From the NCBI GenBank assembly GCA_049841135.1, contig JASGHK010000004.1, positions 620,001 through 684,000 of the forward strand: a DNA stretch of 64,000 nucleotides, read 5' to 3'. This DNA is from JACRCT01 sp049841135 (lineage in GTDB: Bacteria > Myxococcota > Myxococcia > Myxococcales > UBA5297). The notes under the pieces were generated by a model, which did no database searches, was not told where the DNA came from, and saw nothing but the letters and a program-made list of their open reading frames with translations. Shown piece after piece: positions 28,325-36,687 of the stretch (position 1 is the first letter of the stretch; each line of letters begins with the position of its first letter). Position numbers and translations under genes: made by a program.

Positions 28325-29521
28325 ATGCGCACTTCCACGTTGCTGACCGCGCTCGTGGCGCTGCTCGCCTGCAGCATCGCCGCGGCCGTCCCGCCCGAGC
28401 GGATCCCCGACCCCCGACCCGGCTCCCGGGTGGTGGACCTGACGGGGACGCTGCAGGTCAAGGACCTCCAGGCCATCGACGAGCAGGCCGAGCGCGGAAA
28501 GGCCGGCGGCGAGCTGGTGGTGGTGGTCATCGACAGCGTCGACGGCGCGGTGCCGCGCGAGTACACGACCCGCCTGTTCAACCGCTGGCGGCTGGACTCG
28601 GGCTCGCGCAACAAGGGCGTGCTGCTGCTCGCCGCGCTCAAGGACCGCAAAGCGGAGATCGTCGTCGGCGACGGTTTCGCATCGGGCGTGGCGTCGTTCA
28701 CCGACGCCGTGATGAACGGGACGGTCGTCCCCCACTTCAAGGCCGGTCACCCGCGCGAGGCGCTGGTTGCGGGAGCGACCGCGCTGGTCGACAAGCTGCT
28801 GCTCGCCTCCGAGGCGCCCACGGTCGCCCTCGCTCGGGACCGCGAGGCGGACACGGCCCGAGCCTCACAGAATGCGCCCTCGCCAGGCACGCCCAGCCCG
28901 ATGACGCCGCTCTCCCGCGCGCCGATCCCCGCGGGCCCCAGCCCCACCTCGCCGGACGACGAGCCGCCGCTGCTCGACCGCCTCGCGCGCACCGCCGACG
29001 ACAACCCCCTTCCGGTCTGGGGTGGCCTGGGCGGAGCGCTGCTGGGCGGGTTCCTGGGCGTGCGCCGGTACCTGCGCAACAAGCCGCGCATCTGCCCGAG
29101 CTGCCACGTCCCGATGGTGCGCCTGGACGAGGCCACGGACGACGCGCACCTCAGCGCCGGGGAGCAGAAGGAAGAAGAGCTGGGCAGCGTCGACTACGAC
29201 ATCTGGATGTGCGAGTGCGGCCAGGTCACCAAGGAGCGCTACGGCGCGTTCTTCACCAGCTACTCGCGCTGCCCTCGGTGCAGCTACAAGACCGTCCACT
29301 CGACCTCGCGCACCCTCAGGGCGGCGACCTACGACCACTCGGGAACGGCGGAGGTCACCGAGGACTGCAAGCACTGCTCCTACCACCGGACCTACACCCG
29401 CACCATCCCGCGCAGGGAGCGGCCCAAGCCGACCACGCGCTCGTCGTCTTCCTTCGGCGGCTCCTCCCGGTCCTCGGGCGGCGGTTCATCGTCGGGGCGC
29501 GGGTCCAGCGGCAGCTGGTAG
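28325..29521 (+). CDS. TPM-domain membrane protein with zinc-ribbon-like region
   Basis: 398 residues. Signal peptide or N-terminal helix (1-21), TPM domain (about 38-165; VVDLTGTLQ, VVVVIDSVDGAVPREYTTRLFN), Pro-rich linker, a membrane helix (about 235-252), then two or three CxxC knuckles (CPSCHVPM, CECG, CPRCSYK, CKHCSYH) and a Ser/Gly-rich tail. TPM proteins (YgcG, Psb32/MOLO-1-like) lie in membranes and help protein turnover or signalling. A -10-like CACAAT lies 7 bp before the ATG and there is no RBS. Confidence 0.8.
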   Translation: MRTSTLLTALVALLACSIAAAVPPERIPDPRPGSRVVDLTGTLQVKDLQAIDEQAERGKAGGELVVVVIDSVDGAVPREYTTRLFNRWRLDSGSRNKGVLLLAALKDRKAEIVVGDGFASGVASFTDAVMNGTVVPHFKAGHPREALVAGATALVDKLLLASEAPTVALARDREADTARASQNAPSPGTPSPMTPLSRAPIPAGPSPTSPDDEPPLLDRLARTADDNPLPVWGGLGGALLGGFLGVRRYLRNKPRICPSCHVPMVRLDEATDDAHLSAGEQKEEELGSVDYDIWMCECGQVTKERYGAFFTSYSRCPRCSYKTVHSTSRTLRAATYDHSGTAEVTEDCKHCSYHRTYTRTIPRRERPKPTTRSSSSFGGSSRSSGGGSSSGRGSSGSW

Positions 29522-29545
29522 CTCCAGCGATCCCAGAATCCAGCG

Positions 29546-29586
29546 GTCCACCGGGTCCACACGGTCCATCCAGTCCACTTCGTCCA
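29546..29586. repeat. Exact 9-bp-period GTCCA array
   Basis: GTCCA occurs at 29546, 29555, 29564, 29573 and 29582, exactly every 9 bp, with variable bases between. It lies between the TPM gene and the 3' end of the radical SAM gene. A similar array lies beyond the other end of that operon (32560-32611). Confidence 0.6.
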
Positions 29587-29623
29587 CGACTGCCCGGCAC
29601 CGAGCGTCTTCCTGCCCGCGCGG

Positions 29624-31975
29624 CTACCTCGCCGTTCCCAGCACCGCCGCAGTCGCGGCAGCAAAGAGCGGCTCGGGGACGGTCGAAAGCACGTCGTCGC
29701 GAGGCCCCTCGAACCAGCGGCGGCTCCCGCCGAGCTCGATGGCCAGCCCATAGCGCGGCTCGCCAGCAGCCTCCGGCAGCCGCACGATGCACGCCGCCAG
29801 CCCCTTGCCATCGGCCGTCGCCGCGCGCCAGAGGACCTCGCCGAAGTCCGGCGGAGCCTTCCACTTCCAAGCCTCGAACGCCGCCAGCAGGTCGACCCGG
29901 AGCAACTGCTGGTCGAGCGCGCTCAGGAACGCGGCCGCGTCCGGGCAGCCCGGGACGCTCGCGGCGCCCACCGCCACCAGCATCGTCGCCTTCTCGATGG
30001 CCGAGGCCAGGCACCCCGCCACGCCCGCCTTGTTCTTGCCGTTGAAGTAGACCGCGGCGGCTGCAGCCTGGCGCATCAGGTTGACGAAGGACGAGTCATT
30101 GGGAAAGGGCCTGGCCGCGTCGAGCAGGGACTGGACGAGCGGCGGCCCCCCGGCCAGCTCGAGCTCATCCAGGTCGCCGTAGCGGTACTCGGCCGCCTGG
30201 ATGGGGTTGGCGACGAAGCGCTCGAAGTCTTCGGCGATGGCCGCGACCGCCTTCCGGTCGGCCGCCGGCGCCTCGGGCGCGAACAGACGGACGAGCCAGC
30301 GCAGCAACGGCAACGTGTCCTGGTCCGAGAGCCGGGGCAGCGGCCCGCCCGCGTGGTGCGGCCCCTTCGGCTGGTCCGCCGGGTCGAGCACCGCGAGGCC
30401 GACCGCGAGGAAGACGTGCAGGTCTGGCCGCCCGCGGGGCACGGGCGGAATCTGCCCGCGCTCGAACGGCAGCAGCACGTCCTGGTAGGCGGGAACGAAG
30501 GTCGACTGGTGGCTCGAGCAGCGCGCGTGGTGGACCGGCTGGACCCGCGGCTCCTGCGAGAAGCAGATCCCGGCCAGGCGTGCCGCCGAGGCGATCTCGC
30601 GGGCCTCGCCGCACAGCTGGTCGATGAGGATGGGCTTCGCCGGCGCTCCGACGCGCTGGTACGGCCCCGAGGCCCAGTTGTCGTACTCGTCGTGGACGTA
30701 GCGGAAGAACCCGAGCCGCTCCGCCTCGAGCCAACCTCCCGCCCAGCCTTTGAGGAAGCGCTTGTCCTTCAGGAGCCGCCGCACGACGTCGATGTTCTGG
30801 ACGTGGCCACACGCCACTACGTGCGAGGTGCCGGCGTCCACGCGCACGAAGCCCGGGAGCGCAGGCAGCGCGCTCTCGTCCGCAAGCCAAACCAGGCAGG
30901 TGTCGTGCTGCGAGATCTGGCTCGCGGCGATATGCCCCTCCGCATTGCCCCGCCAGCTTTCGCAGTGGAAGTGGCCGTCGGGCGAGACGAGCAGGTCGGC
31001 GACCTCGAGCCTCATCCCACCGGCCGGCTCCAGCAGCGCAGCCTCGTAGAGCTGCTCCGCCGAGTACTGGTGGCCCGCCCGGCCGAGAAACGCCTCCGGC
31101 ACCGCGCCGGCCTCTCCGCTGTGGAACTCGGCGACGTGCCCGTCCTCGTCCACCGCGAACCAGTCGGTGTCCATGCTGTGCGCAGCTGGTTGGGAGACGA
31201 GGGGCTTCCGTCCAGGCCCCTGACGAAGCGGCTCGCCGCAGCTCGCGTGGCCTGCGCGCTCCAAGGCCTCGACCAGCGCCTCGTACGTCGGAGCAGCGAT
31301 CCTCTGGCGCGCCTGCGTGTACGAGCAGCGCCCGACCGATCCGTCGGAGCCCACCGAGCAGAAGCGTGGACTGGCCGCGCAGCCCAAGAGACAGCTGATG
31401 GCCTGGAACGGAAGCCCGCCGCCGACCTGGGCGATCTCCGAGAGCACCGGCTGGCTGGACAGGCGCATGGGGAGGAGCACCAGGCGATCGCTGGCCACGC
31501 CGGCGCAGCGAAGACGCTCCGCGGCGTCCCGGGCCGCCTGTGCGTTGCCGGAGCGGACGAGCAAGTTGACGCCGCCGTCGACGCCAGCCGCCTTCAGCCG
31601 GCCGAGCGCCGCCAGCGCCCGGTCCACCTCGGCGTCGACCTCCGGGAAGTGGATGGAGACGTGGATCCGCTCGACTCCGGTCTCGGCGAGTTGCCGAGCC
31701 ATCTCGTCGCTCAGGAGCAGCCCGTTGGTCGTCACGCTCCGGCGAAGCAGCCCGCGGGTCCGCTCGAGGACCCCGATGAGCCCGGGAAACTCCAGCGGCT
31801 CGCCGCCACCGAACGAGACCCCGGTGACGCCATGGCGCGCGAGGTCGCGGACGAACGAGACCAGCGACTCTTCAGTCCAGGCCGTCGTGCCTGCCGGCGA
31901 GCTTCCCGCGTAGCAGAAGGCGCAGCCCTTGGAGCAGCGGTTGGTGACTTCGATGGAGACGAGCTCGAGGTTCAC
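29624..31975 (-). CDS. Radical SAM enzyme fused to a large C-terminal region of unknown function
   Basis: 783 residues from a GTG start. Residues 1-240 form a radical SAM domain with CSKGCAFCY binding the [4Fe-4S] cluster, SFGGGEPLEFPG for SAM, and a short auxiliary Cys region (CLLGC, FCSVGSDGSVGRCSYT). The rest has no family I can name. Residues 268-400 start with TDWFAVDEDGHVAEFHSGE, a motif I recall from small bacterial proteins of unknown role. A Cys/His-rich middle and an Ala-rich helical end follow. An internal Met (at 31174) opens the second part, so two genes merged by a lost stop cannot be excluded. The DUF2892-like gene is 45 bp upstream. Confidence 0.75.
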   Translation of the reverse strand: MNLELVSIEVTNRCSKGCAFCYAGSSPAGTTAWTEESLVSFVRDLARHGVTGVSFGGGEPLEFPGLIGVLERTRGLLRRSVTTNGLLLSDEMARQLAETGVERIHVSIHFPEVDAEVDRALAALGRLKAAGVDGGVNLLVRSGNAQAARDAAERLRCAGVASDRLVLLPMRLSSQPVLSEIAQVGGGLPFQAISCLLGCAASPRFCSVGSDGSVGRCSYTQARQRIAAPTYEALVEALERAGHASCGEPLRQGPGRKPLVSQPAAHSMDTDWFAVDEDGHVAEFHSGEAGAVPEAFLGRAGHQYSAEQLYEAALLEPAGGMRLEVADLLVSPDGHFHCESWRGNAEGHIAASQISQHDTCLVWLADESALPALPGFVRVDAGTSHVVACGHVQNIDVVRRLLKDKRFLKGWAGGWLEAERLGFFRYVHDEYDNWASGPYQRVGAPAKPILIDQLCGEAREIASAARLAGICFSQEPRVQPVHHARCSSHQSTFVPAYQDVLLPFERGQIPPVPRGRPDLHVFLAVGLAVLDPADQPKGPHHAGGPLPRLSDQDTLPLLRWLVRLFAPEAPAADRKAVAAIAEDFERFVANPIQAAEYRYGDLDELELAGGPPLVQSLLDAARPFPNDSSFVNLMRQAAAAAVYFNGKNKAGVAGCLASAIEKATMLVAVGAASVPGCPDAAAFLSALDQQLLRVDLLAAFEAWKWKAPPDFGEVLWRAATADGKGLAACIVRLPEAAGEPRYGLAIELGGSRRWFEGPRDDVLSTVPEPLFAAATAAVLGTAR

Positions 31976-32020
31976 GCGGCCGAGTGTGAGGCCACCGGAC
32001 GCGCCGCCGCAAGCCGGGGA

Positions 32021-32473
32021 CTATCGCAGCGCGGCCTGCCAGGCGTTGCCTGCCTGGGCCACGGGACTCCGAGCCGCGGTCACCAGCTCGAAGTCGCCGC
32101 GCAACGCCTTGAGCGCGCAGCGCTCGCACTCGAGCTCTCGCCGCGTCCGCAAGCCCATCCGGCGCAGGAGCATCAACGGCAGGCCGCCGCCCGTCACGGC
32201 CGACTGCAGGAGCGAGCCGCACGAAAGCGCGGCGAGCCAGAGCCACCCCGGGCGCCAGACCGCCGCCAGGCAAGAGCCCGCGGCCAGCGAGGCCGTCAGC
32301 GCGAGCGCCGCGCGGTCGACGCTCCAGGAGCGGTCCAGCTTCGCGAGGTAGGCGCTCTGCTCCGTGTCCGAGCGAGTGGCCAGCTCCTCGATGCGCCGGG
32401 CGATGCAGTGGTCGATCTCCTCGTTGAGGCCTGACGGGCTGTGCGCCCGGATTCGGTCGACCCGCTCGAACAT
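32021..32473 (-). CDS. Small membrane protein, DUF2892-like
   Basis: 150 residues. The N-terminal part is helical (GLNEEIDHCIARRIEELA); two membrane helices lie at about 51-90, and GGGLPLMLLRRMGLRT plus ALKALRGDFE match the ending seen in DUF2892/YgaP-type proteins. It is followed after 45 bp by the radical SAM gene, so the two are probably co-transcribed. Function unknown. The ATG at 32473 begins the conserved part; an upstream in-frame Met at 32614 lies in repeat sequence and is rejected. Confidence 0.65.
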   Translation of the reverse strand: MFERVDRIRAHSPSGLNEEIDHCIARRIEELATRSDTEQSAYLAKLDRSWSVDRAALALTASLAAGSCLAAVWRPGWLWLAALSCGSLLQSAVTGGGLPLMLLRRMGLRTRRELECERCALKALRGDFELVTAARSPVAQAGNAWQAALR

Positions 32474-32559
32474 GCGCCGCTCCCGGCGCGAGCGCCGCGC
32501 CAGGGCTGAAGGTACGCACCTCGGAATGGTCTGTCCTGAAGAGAGGGCGCCAGGTTGCA

Positions 32560-32611
32560 TGGGACCTATGGGACCGATGAAGTCCCATGCGTCCCATTTG
32601 TCCCATGGGAC
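32560..32611. repeat. Inverted 9-bp-period TGGGAC/GTCCCA array
   Basis: TGGGAC at 32560 and 32569, GTCCCA at 32582, 32591 and 32600, and TGGGAC again at 32606. Copies in each orientation are spaced by 9 bp, so the region can fold into several alternative hairpins. It lies between the divergent-side neighbour (ends 32636) and the DUF2892-like gene. Confidence 0.6.
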
Positions 32612-32635
32612 CACGACCTTCGCCGCCTGCTGTGG

Positions 32636-33685
32636 CTACGGAATGGTCTCCTCGGGCACGTCGCGGACCGGGGCGCGCAGGAGCTCGTAGCTGGCGGTCT
32701 TGCCCTTGATGGTCACGATGGCCGCGAAGCCGTAGCTCGTCTTGCCGTCGTTCATCTTCCAGGGGAAGGAGCTGGCAGGGCCGGGGTTGAGGAACAGCTG
32801 CGGATGGAACTTGCCGGGCGCGACGAGCTTGCCGGCCAGGTCGGTGGCGCGGGCGCCGGCCTCCAGGATGTGCCCGTGGATGCCGAAGGGAATCTTGGCC
32901 TCCTGGATCGCCGCGGTGACGTCCTTGTCGCCCACGTTGCCGGCGCCGGGGACGAAGTCGATGGCGTCCTTGCCCTTCTGCGCCGGAGGCCCGTGCATGA
33001 GCAGGACGACCGGGTGCTTGGCGTCCTTGGCCAGGGTGACGATCGTCTTGGCGTCGTCCGGCTTGTACAGGCAGGCGCCGGTGCTCTTGACGTAGCCCTT
33101 GTCGGAGTAGCCGCCCAGCGCCACCACGTCGAAGGCCTCGGCCTCGAGCTTGCGGGCGAGGTCCATGTTGACCAGGTTCGGGTGCGTCTTGGAGACCTCG
33201 CGCACGGCGCGGTTGAACGGCGCGCGGCTCTCCCAGTTGCCGATGATGGCGTAGGTCGGCAGCTCGAAGGCGGCGACGTAGGCCAGCACCTCTTCGAGAT
33301 CCAGCTCGTTCTCCGCGGAGTCGCCGCCCACGAGCACGCCCTCAACCTTGGCGGCCTTGAACTTCGCGAAGAACTCGTCGAGCGAGAGCTTGGTGGCCTT
33401 GTCCAGCTCCTTGATGCCCGAGAGCACGCCCAGCCGGACCTCACCCGCGACCGCAGGGCCGTCGACCCGCTTGACCTTCAGGCTCGAGCCCGAGAACGCG
33501 TACTCGAAGCCCGCGTGCTTGACGACGTCGGGGGCAGGCAGCGACTCCTGCGGCCCGACGCAAGAGAGGCTGTGGGCCGCCTGGTACTCCTGCCAGGTCT
33601 TGGGCGGCGGCTCGTCCTGGGCGACGGCGAGGCACGGGAGGGACAGGAGGGCGAGGCACAGCAGGCGGCAGAAGAGCGTTCGCAT
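32636..33685 (-). CDS. Exported metallophosphoesterase-like protein
   Basis: 349 residues. Signal peptide (1-22, ending AVAQ). The calcineurin-like fold is suggested by VLVGGDSAEN, AIIGNWESR, LLMHGPPAQ and GIHGHILEAG at the usual spacing, but the second motif has Trp where GNHE has His, and the first DxH motif is not obvious. It may be a reduced or inactive phosphoesterase. The start at 33685 has GGGAGG 10 bp upstream; an ATG 9 bp earlier overlaps that site. Confidence 0.6.
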   Translation of the reverse strand: MRTLFCRLLCLALLSLPCLAVAQDEPPPKTWQEYQAAHSLSCVGPQESLPAPDVVKHAGFEYAFSGSSLKVKRVDGPAVAGEVRLGVLSGIKELDKATKLSLDEFFAKFKAAKVEGVLVGGDSAENELDLEEVLAYVAAFELPTYAIIGNWESRAPFNRAVREVSKTHPNLVNMDLARKLEAEAFDVVALGGYSDKGYVKSTGACLYKPDDAKTIVTLAKDAKHPVVLLMHGPPAQKGKDAIDFVPGAGNVGDKDVTAAIQEAKIPFGIHGHILEAGARATDLAGKLVAPGKFHPQLFLNPGPASSFPWKMNDGKTSYGFAAIVTIKGKTASYELLRAPVRDVPEETIP

Positions 33686-33744
33686 GGGGCGCATCCTCCC
33701 CTCCCGCCGGTCCGGCGACAAGCGCCCGGCGACCCGAGCGGAGG

Positions 33745-33774
33745 TTGAATCCCGGCGACCGAGGCGTTCACAAT
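33745..33774 (+). promoter_or_regulatory. Putative promoter giving a leaderless start
   Basis: TTGAAT (33745-33750), 18 bp spacer, CACAAT (33769-33774), then only 5 bp before the ATG of the AAA+ gene. No RBS is present, so the transcript would be leaderless. Confidence 0.35.
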
Positions 33775-33779
33775 CCGCC

Positions 33780-35009
33780 ATGGGCAATTTCTACGAAGCC
33801 GAGCTCGCGGACCACCTGCGCAGCATGCCGCGGCAGCCGCCGAAGGCGCTGGACGAGGCCCTGACCCGGCTGGGCTACCGGGGGCAGTCGGCGGCGCGCC
33901 GGGCGCTGGCGTTGACGGCGTACCGGCACGTCGAGCGCCTGCGGCGGGTGCACGTCGACGGCTACGACCGGGCGGACCTGCCGGCGCGGACCAACGTGCT
34001 GTGCATGGGGCCGACCGGCTGCGGCAAGACGTACATCGTCGAACTGCTCTTCGGCCGGGTGCTGCACCTGCCGCACGCCGTGGTGGACATCACCGGCTAC
34101 TCGGAGACGGGCTACGTCGGCGGCGACGTGCACTCCATCCCCACGCGGCTGGTGGAGGCGGCGATGGGGAACGTGGACGTGGCACGCGGCGGGGTCCTGG
34201 TGCTCGACGAGTTCGACAAGCTGGCGACGAGCGAGAACCGGGCGGTGTTCGCCGGCGCCGAGACCACCAAGGACGTCTCCGGGCGCGGCGTGCAGCGCGA
34301 GCTGCTCAAGATGATCGAGGGCGGGCTGGTGGAGTCGCAGTACGGCATCTCCCACCGCGACCGGATGCAGTTCGACACGCGGGACCTCTGCTTCATCGCC
34401 TGCGGCGCGTTCTCGGGGCTGAAGCTGACGGCGGCGGCGGCGCGCGAGCTGGGCTTCGGGCGGAAGGTCGCGGCGAAGGTCGAGCAGAAGATCGCCGTGC
34501 GGCTGGAGACGCGCGAGGCGGAGGACACCGAGTCGCTGGCCAAGTACGGCTTCCTGCCCGAGCTCATCGGCCGCTTCGGCCGGCTGGTCGTCTTCGAGCC
34601 GCTGGAGCGCGAGACGCTGCGCGAGATCCTCTCGCTGGAGATGGACCGCCACCGCAAGGAGTTCGCGCTGGAAGGCTTCGGGCTGGACATCGAGCCCAAG
34701 GCGCTGGACGCGGTCGTGGAGTCGGCCTACCAGAAGCAGACCGGTGCGCGCGGCATCTCCTCGGCGCTGCTCCGGGCGATCGAGGACGCGGCGTACGAGC
34801 ACTTCGGGTCGGGGGAGAGCGGGCGCATCGCGGTGGGCGTGGACGCCGAGAGCAAGCCCGTGGCGCATTTCGAGCCAGGCTCCGCTCCGGCCAGGCCGGC
34901 TGTGTCCTCCAAGAAGAGCGGCGTGAAGTATCCCGACCTCGACAAGCCGGTGGAGCCGGAGAAGGCGGTGCTCGAGATCCGGGTGAGCCGCAAGCCGCCG
35001 AAGCGTTAG
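33780..35009 (+). CDS. ClpX-like AAA+ ATPase lacking the zinc-binding domain
   Basis: 409 residues. The AAA+ module resembles ClpX/HslU: Walker A GPTGCGKTY (about 80-88), ITGYSETGYVGGDV, Walker B VLVLDEFDK, a ClpX-type segment RGVQRELLKMIEGG, sensor-2 TGARGISSALLRAIED. The ClpX N-terminal zinc finger is absent, and the ClpP-docking IGF loop is not evident, so it is probably a stand-alone unfoldase or works with another partner. The C-terminus has a short acidic/basic tail. Confidence 0.85.
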   Translation: MGNFYEAELADHLRSMPRQPPKALDEALTRLGYRGQSAARRALALTAYRHVERLRRVHVDGYDRADLPARTNVLCMGPTGCGKTYIVELLFGRVLHLPHAVVDITGYSETGYVGGDVHSIPTRLVEAAMGNVDVARGGVLVLDEFDKLATSENRAVFAGAETTKDVSGRGVQRELLKMIEGGLVESQYGISHRDRMQFDTRDLCFIACGAFSGLKLTAAAARELGFGRKVAAKVEQKIAVRLETREAEDTESLAKYGFLPELIGRFGRLVVFEPLERETLREILSLEMDRHRKEFALEGFGLDIEPKALDAVVESAYQKQTGARGISSALLRAIEDAAYEHFGSGESGRIAVGVDAESKPVAHFEPGSAPARPAVSSKKSGVKYPDLDKPVEPEKAVLEIRVSRKPPKR

Positions 35010-35096
35010 GGCCCCTCCCCCCTCCCCGTCGCTACTGGGTCGTACGGATAAAGGGCGGTGGGCTCACTGCTCCGGGGAGAGCCGTCATGCGCTTCG

Positions 35097-35310
35097 CGCA
35101 TCGCTGGGAATGAAAACCCCTATGCGTCGCGTGAGGTGGAGAAGAGGAAGTGCGGACCATTCTGGGCTCGAATGGAGCTTGTCGAAGGCGACCGTTCGAG
35201 ACCGGACCCTAATGGTGGTGTCGACCCCGTCGGGGAGAATGGTCCGCGCTGTGCGTTGTACCGCTGGTTGTTGCCCCCGGGGAAGTCGCTCGGGTGAGCA
35301 CGCATGACAG
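35097..35310 (+). ncRNA. Candidate IS110 bridge RNA
   Basis: The segment before the transposase folds strongly. A first hairpin pairs CGCAT (35097-35101) with ATGCG (35122-35126), with GGG/CCC inside. A second, large hairpin pairs GCGGACCATTCT (35152-35163) with AGAATGGTCCGC (35237-35248), 12 bp without mismatch, enclosing about 73 bases with an inner CTCGAA/TTCGAG stem and a CCCC/GGGG stem. A third hairpin around TTGCCCCCGGGGAA follows. In IS110-group elements the upstream non-coding end encodes a bridge RNA with target- and donor-binding loops; this position and shape match, but guide pairing was not tested. Confidence 0.5.
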
Positions 35311-35373
35311 GCTTCGTTGCTGCCAAGCAGCGTAGCGGTCGTCTCCGACGCTGTTCTCACAAGGAGGCTGACC

Positions 35374-36687
35374 ATGGACGTGACTCATCGAAGTTGTTGT
35401 GGCGTGGACGTTCACCAGGCTGTCGTTGTCGCTTGCGTGATCGTTCAAGACGGCAGACGGAAGCGACAGCGCAAGGAAGTGCGCAGTTTCTCGACGGTGG
35501 CCTCTGGGCTGAAGGAGATGGCCCAGTGGATCCAGTCGATGGGTTGTACGTGTGTCGCGATGGAGAGTACGGGCGTTTACTGGATGCCTGTGTACGAGAT
35601 GTTGGAGGGCGTCGTCCCGAACGTCATCGTGGCCAACGCGAGGCACATCAAGAATGTCCCGGGCAGAAAGACGGACGTGTGCGACTCCATGTGGATCTGC
35701 GAGCTGGCGCGCCATGGTCTGCTCAAACCAGGCTTCGTTCCGCCGAGACCGATACGGCAACTGCGCGAACTGACACGCCAGCGCCATCGCCTGGTGCAGT
35801 CGGCAGCGACCGAGCGCAACAGGTTGATCAAGGTGTTGGAGCGCCACGGCGTGAAGCTCTCGACGTTCCTCTCCGACGTCTTCGGAGTCTCTGGGCGCCA
35901 AATCATCTTGGCGTTGATCGCTGGCAAGGCGACGCCGGAGCAGATGGCGCAGTTGGCGAAGGGGACGCTCAAGAAGAAGGCGGCCGATATCCAGCAAGCC
36001 CTCGAGGCGCCGCTGGATGACGCCGCCCGATTCGTGCTCAAGAGCCAGTACGAGCATGTCGTCGCCACCGAGAAGCGGATCGCGGCGCTCGACGACGAGA
36101 TCGACAAGAACCTCAAGCCGCACGAGGAGGCTCAGAAGCGGCTCGAGTCGATCGTGGGTGTCGGCGCGGTGAGCTCCGCCGCGATCATCGGCGAGATAGG
36201 GACGGACTTGAGTTCCTTTCCCAACCAGCGCGCATTCTCAAGCTGGTGCGGCCTCAGTCCCGGCAACAACATGAGCGCCGGCAAGCGCGCGAACAGCCCC
36301 ACGAACCTGGGCAACTGCTTCCTGCGCTCGCTGCTGGTCGAGTGCGCGTGGGCGGCCATCAAGTCGCCGGGCTACCTGAAGACGAAGTACTACAAGCTCA
36401 AATCGCGCCGCGGGGCCAAGAGGGCCATCGTGGCGATCGCCCACAAGCTGGCCATCGCCGTCTACCAAGTGCTTCGCCAGAAGACCGAGTACAAGGAGCT
36501 GCCGGTCGAGCATCTCGAGCGAGCGAAGAAGCAGCACCTGGAAAAGGCCGCCCGCAAGCTCTCGGCGAACGGCTACGTCGTGCTGAAGCCCACGGTGCCG
36601 GCTGAGCCCGAGCCGAAGGCCGAGCTCACGGCCCCGAAGCGCTCGAAGAAGTACAAGCGCAAGGCGATCAGAACCGACCCAGACTGA
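35374..36687 (+). CDS. IS110-family transposase (bridge-RNA-type recombinase)
   Basis: 437 residues. The N-terminal RuvC-like DEDD domain shows GVDVHQ, AMESTGVYW and KTDVCDSMW; the C-terminal Tnp_20 domain has IVGVGAVSSAAIIGEIG and SSWCGLSP followed by SAGKRANS, which holds the catalytic Ser of the family. A coiled region lies between (about 170-260). The start has AAGGAGG 6 bp upstream. The C-terminus is Lys-rich. The reading frame is intact, so the element may be active. Confidence 0.93.
   Translation: MDVTHRSCCGVDVHQAVVVACVIVQDGRRKRQRKEVRSFSTVASGLKEMAQWIQSMGCTCVAMESTGVYWMPVYEMLEGVVPNVIVANARHIKNVPGRKTDVCDSMWICELARHGLLKPGFVPPRPIRQLRELTRQRHRLVQSAATERNRLIKVLERHGVKLSTFLSDVFGVSGRQIILALIAGKATPEQMAQLAKGTLKKKAADIQQALEAPLDDAARFVLKSQYEHVVATEKRIAALDDEIDKNLKPHEEAQKRLESIVGVGAVSSAAIIGEIGTDLSSFPNQRAFSSWCGLSPGNNMSAGKRANSPTNLGNCFLRSLLVECAWAAIKSPGYLKTKYYKLKSRRGAKRAIVAIAHKLAIAVYQVLRQKTEYKELPVEHLERAKKQHLEKAARKLSANGYVVLKPTVPAEPEPKAELTAPKRSKKYKRKAIRTDPD

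Noticed and set aside
31880..32614. Upstream extension of the DUF2892-like gene to the Met at 32614
   Set aside because: The added residues (DKWDAWDFIGPIGP) come from the 9-bp-period repeat and lack an RBS.
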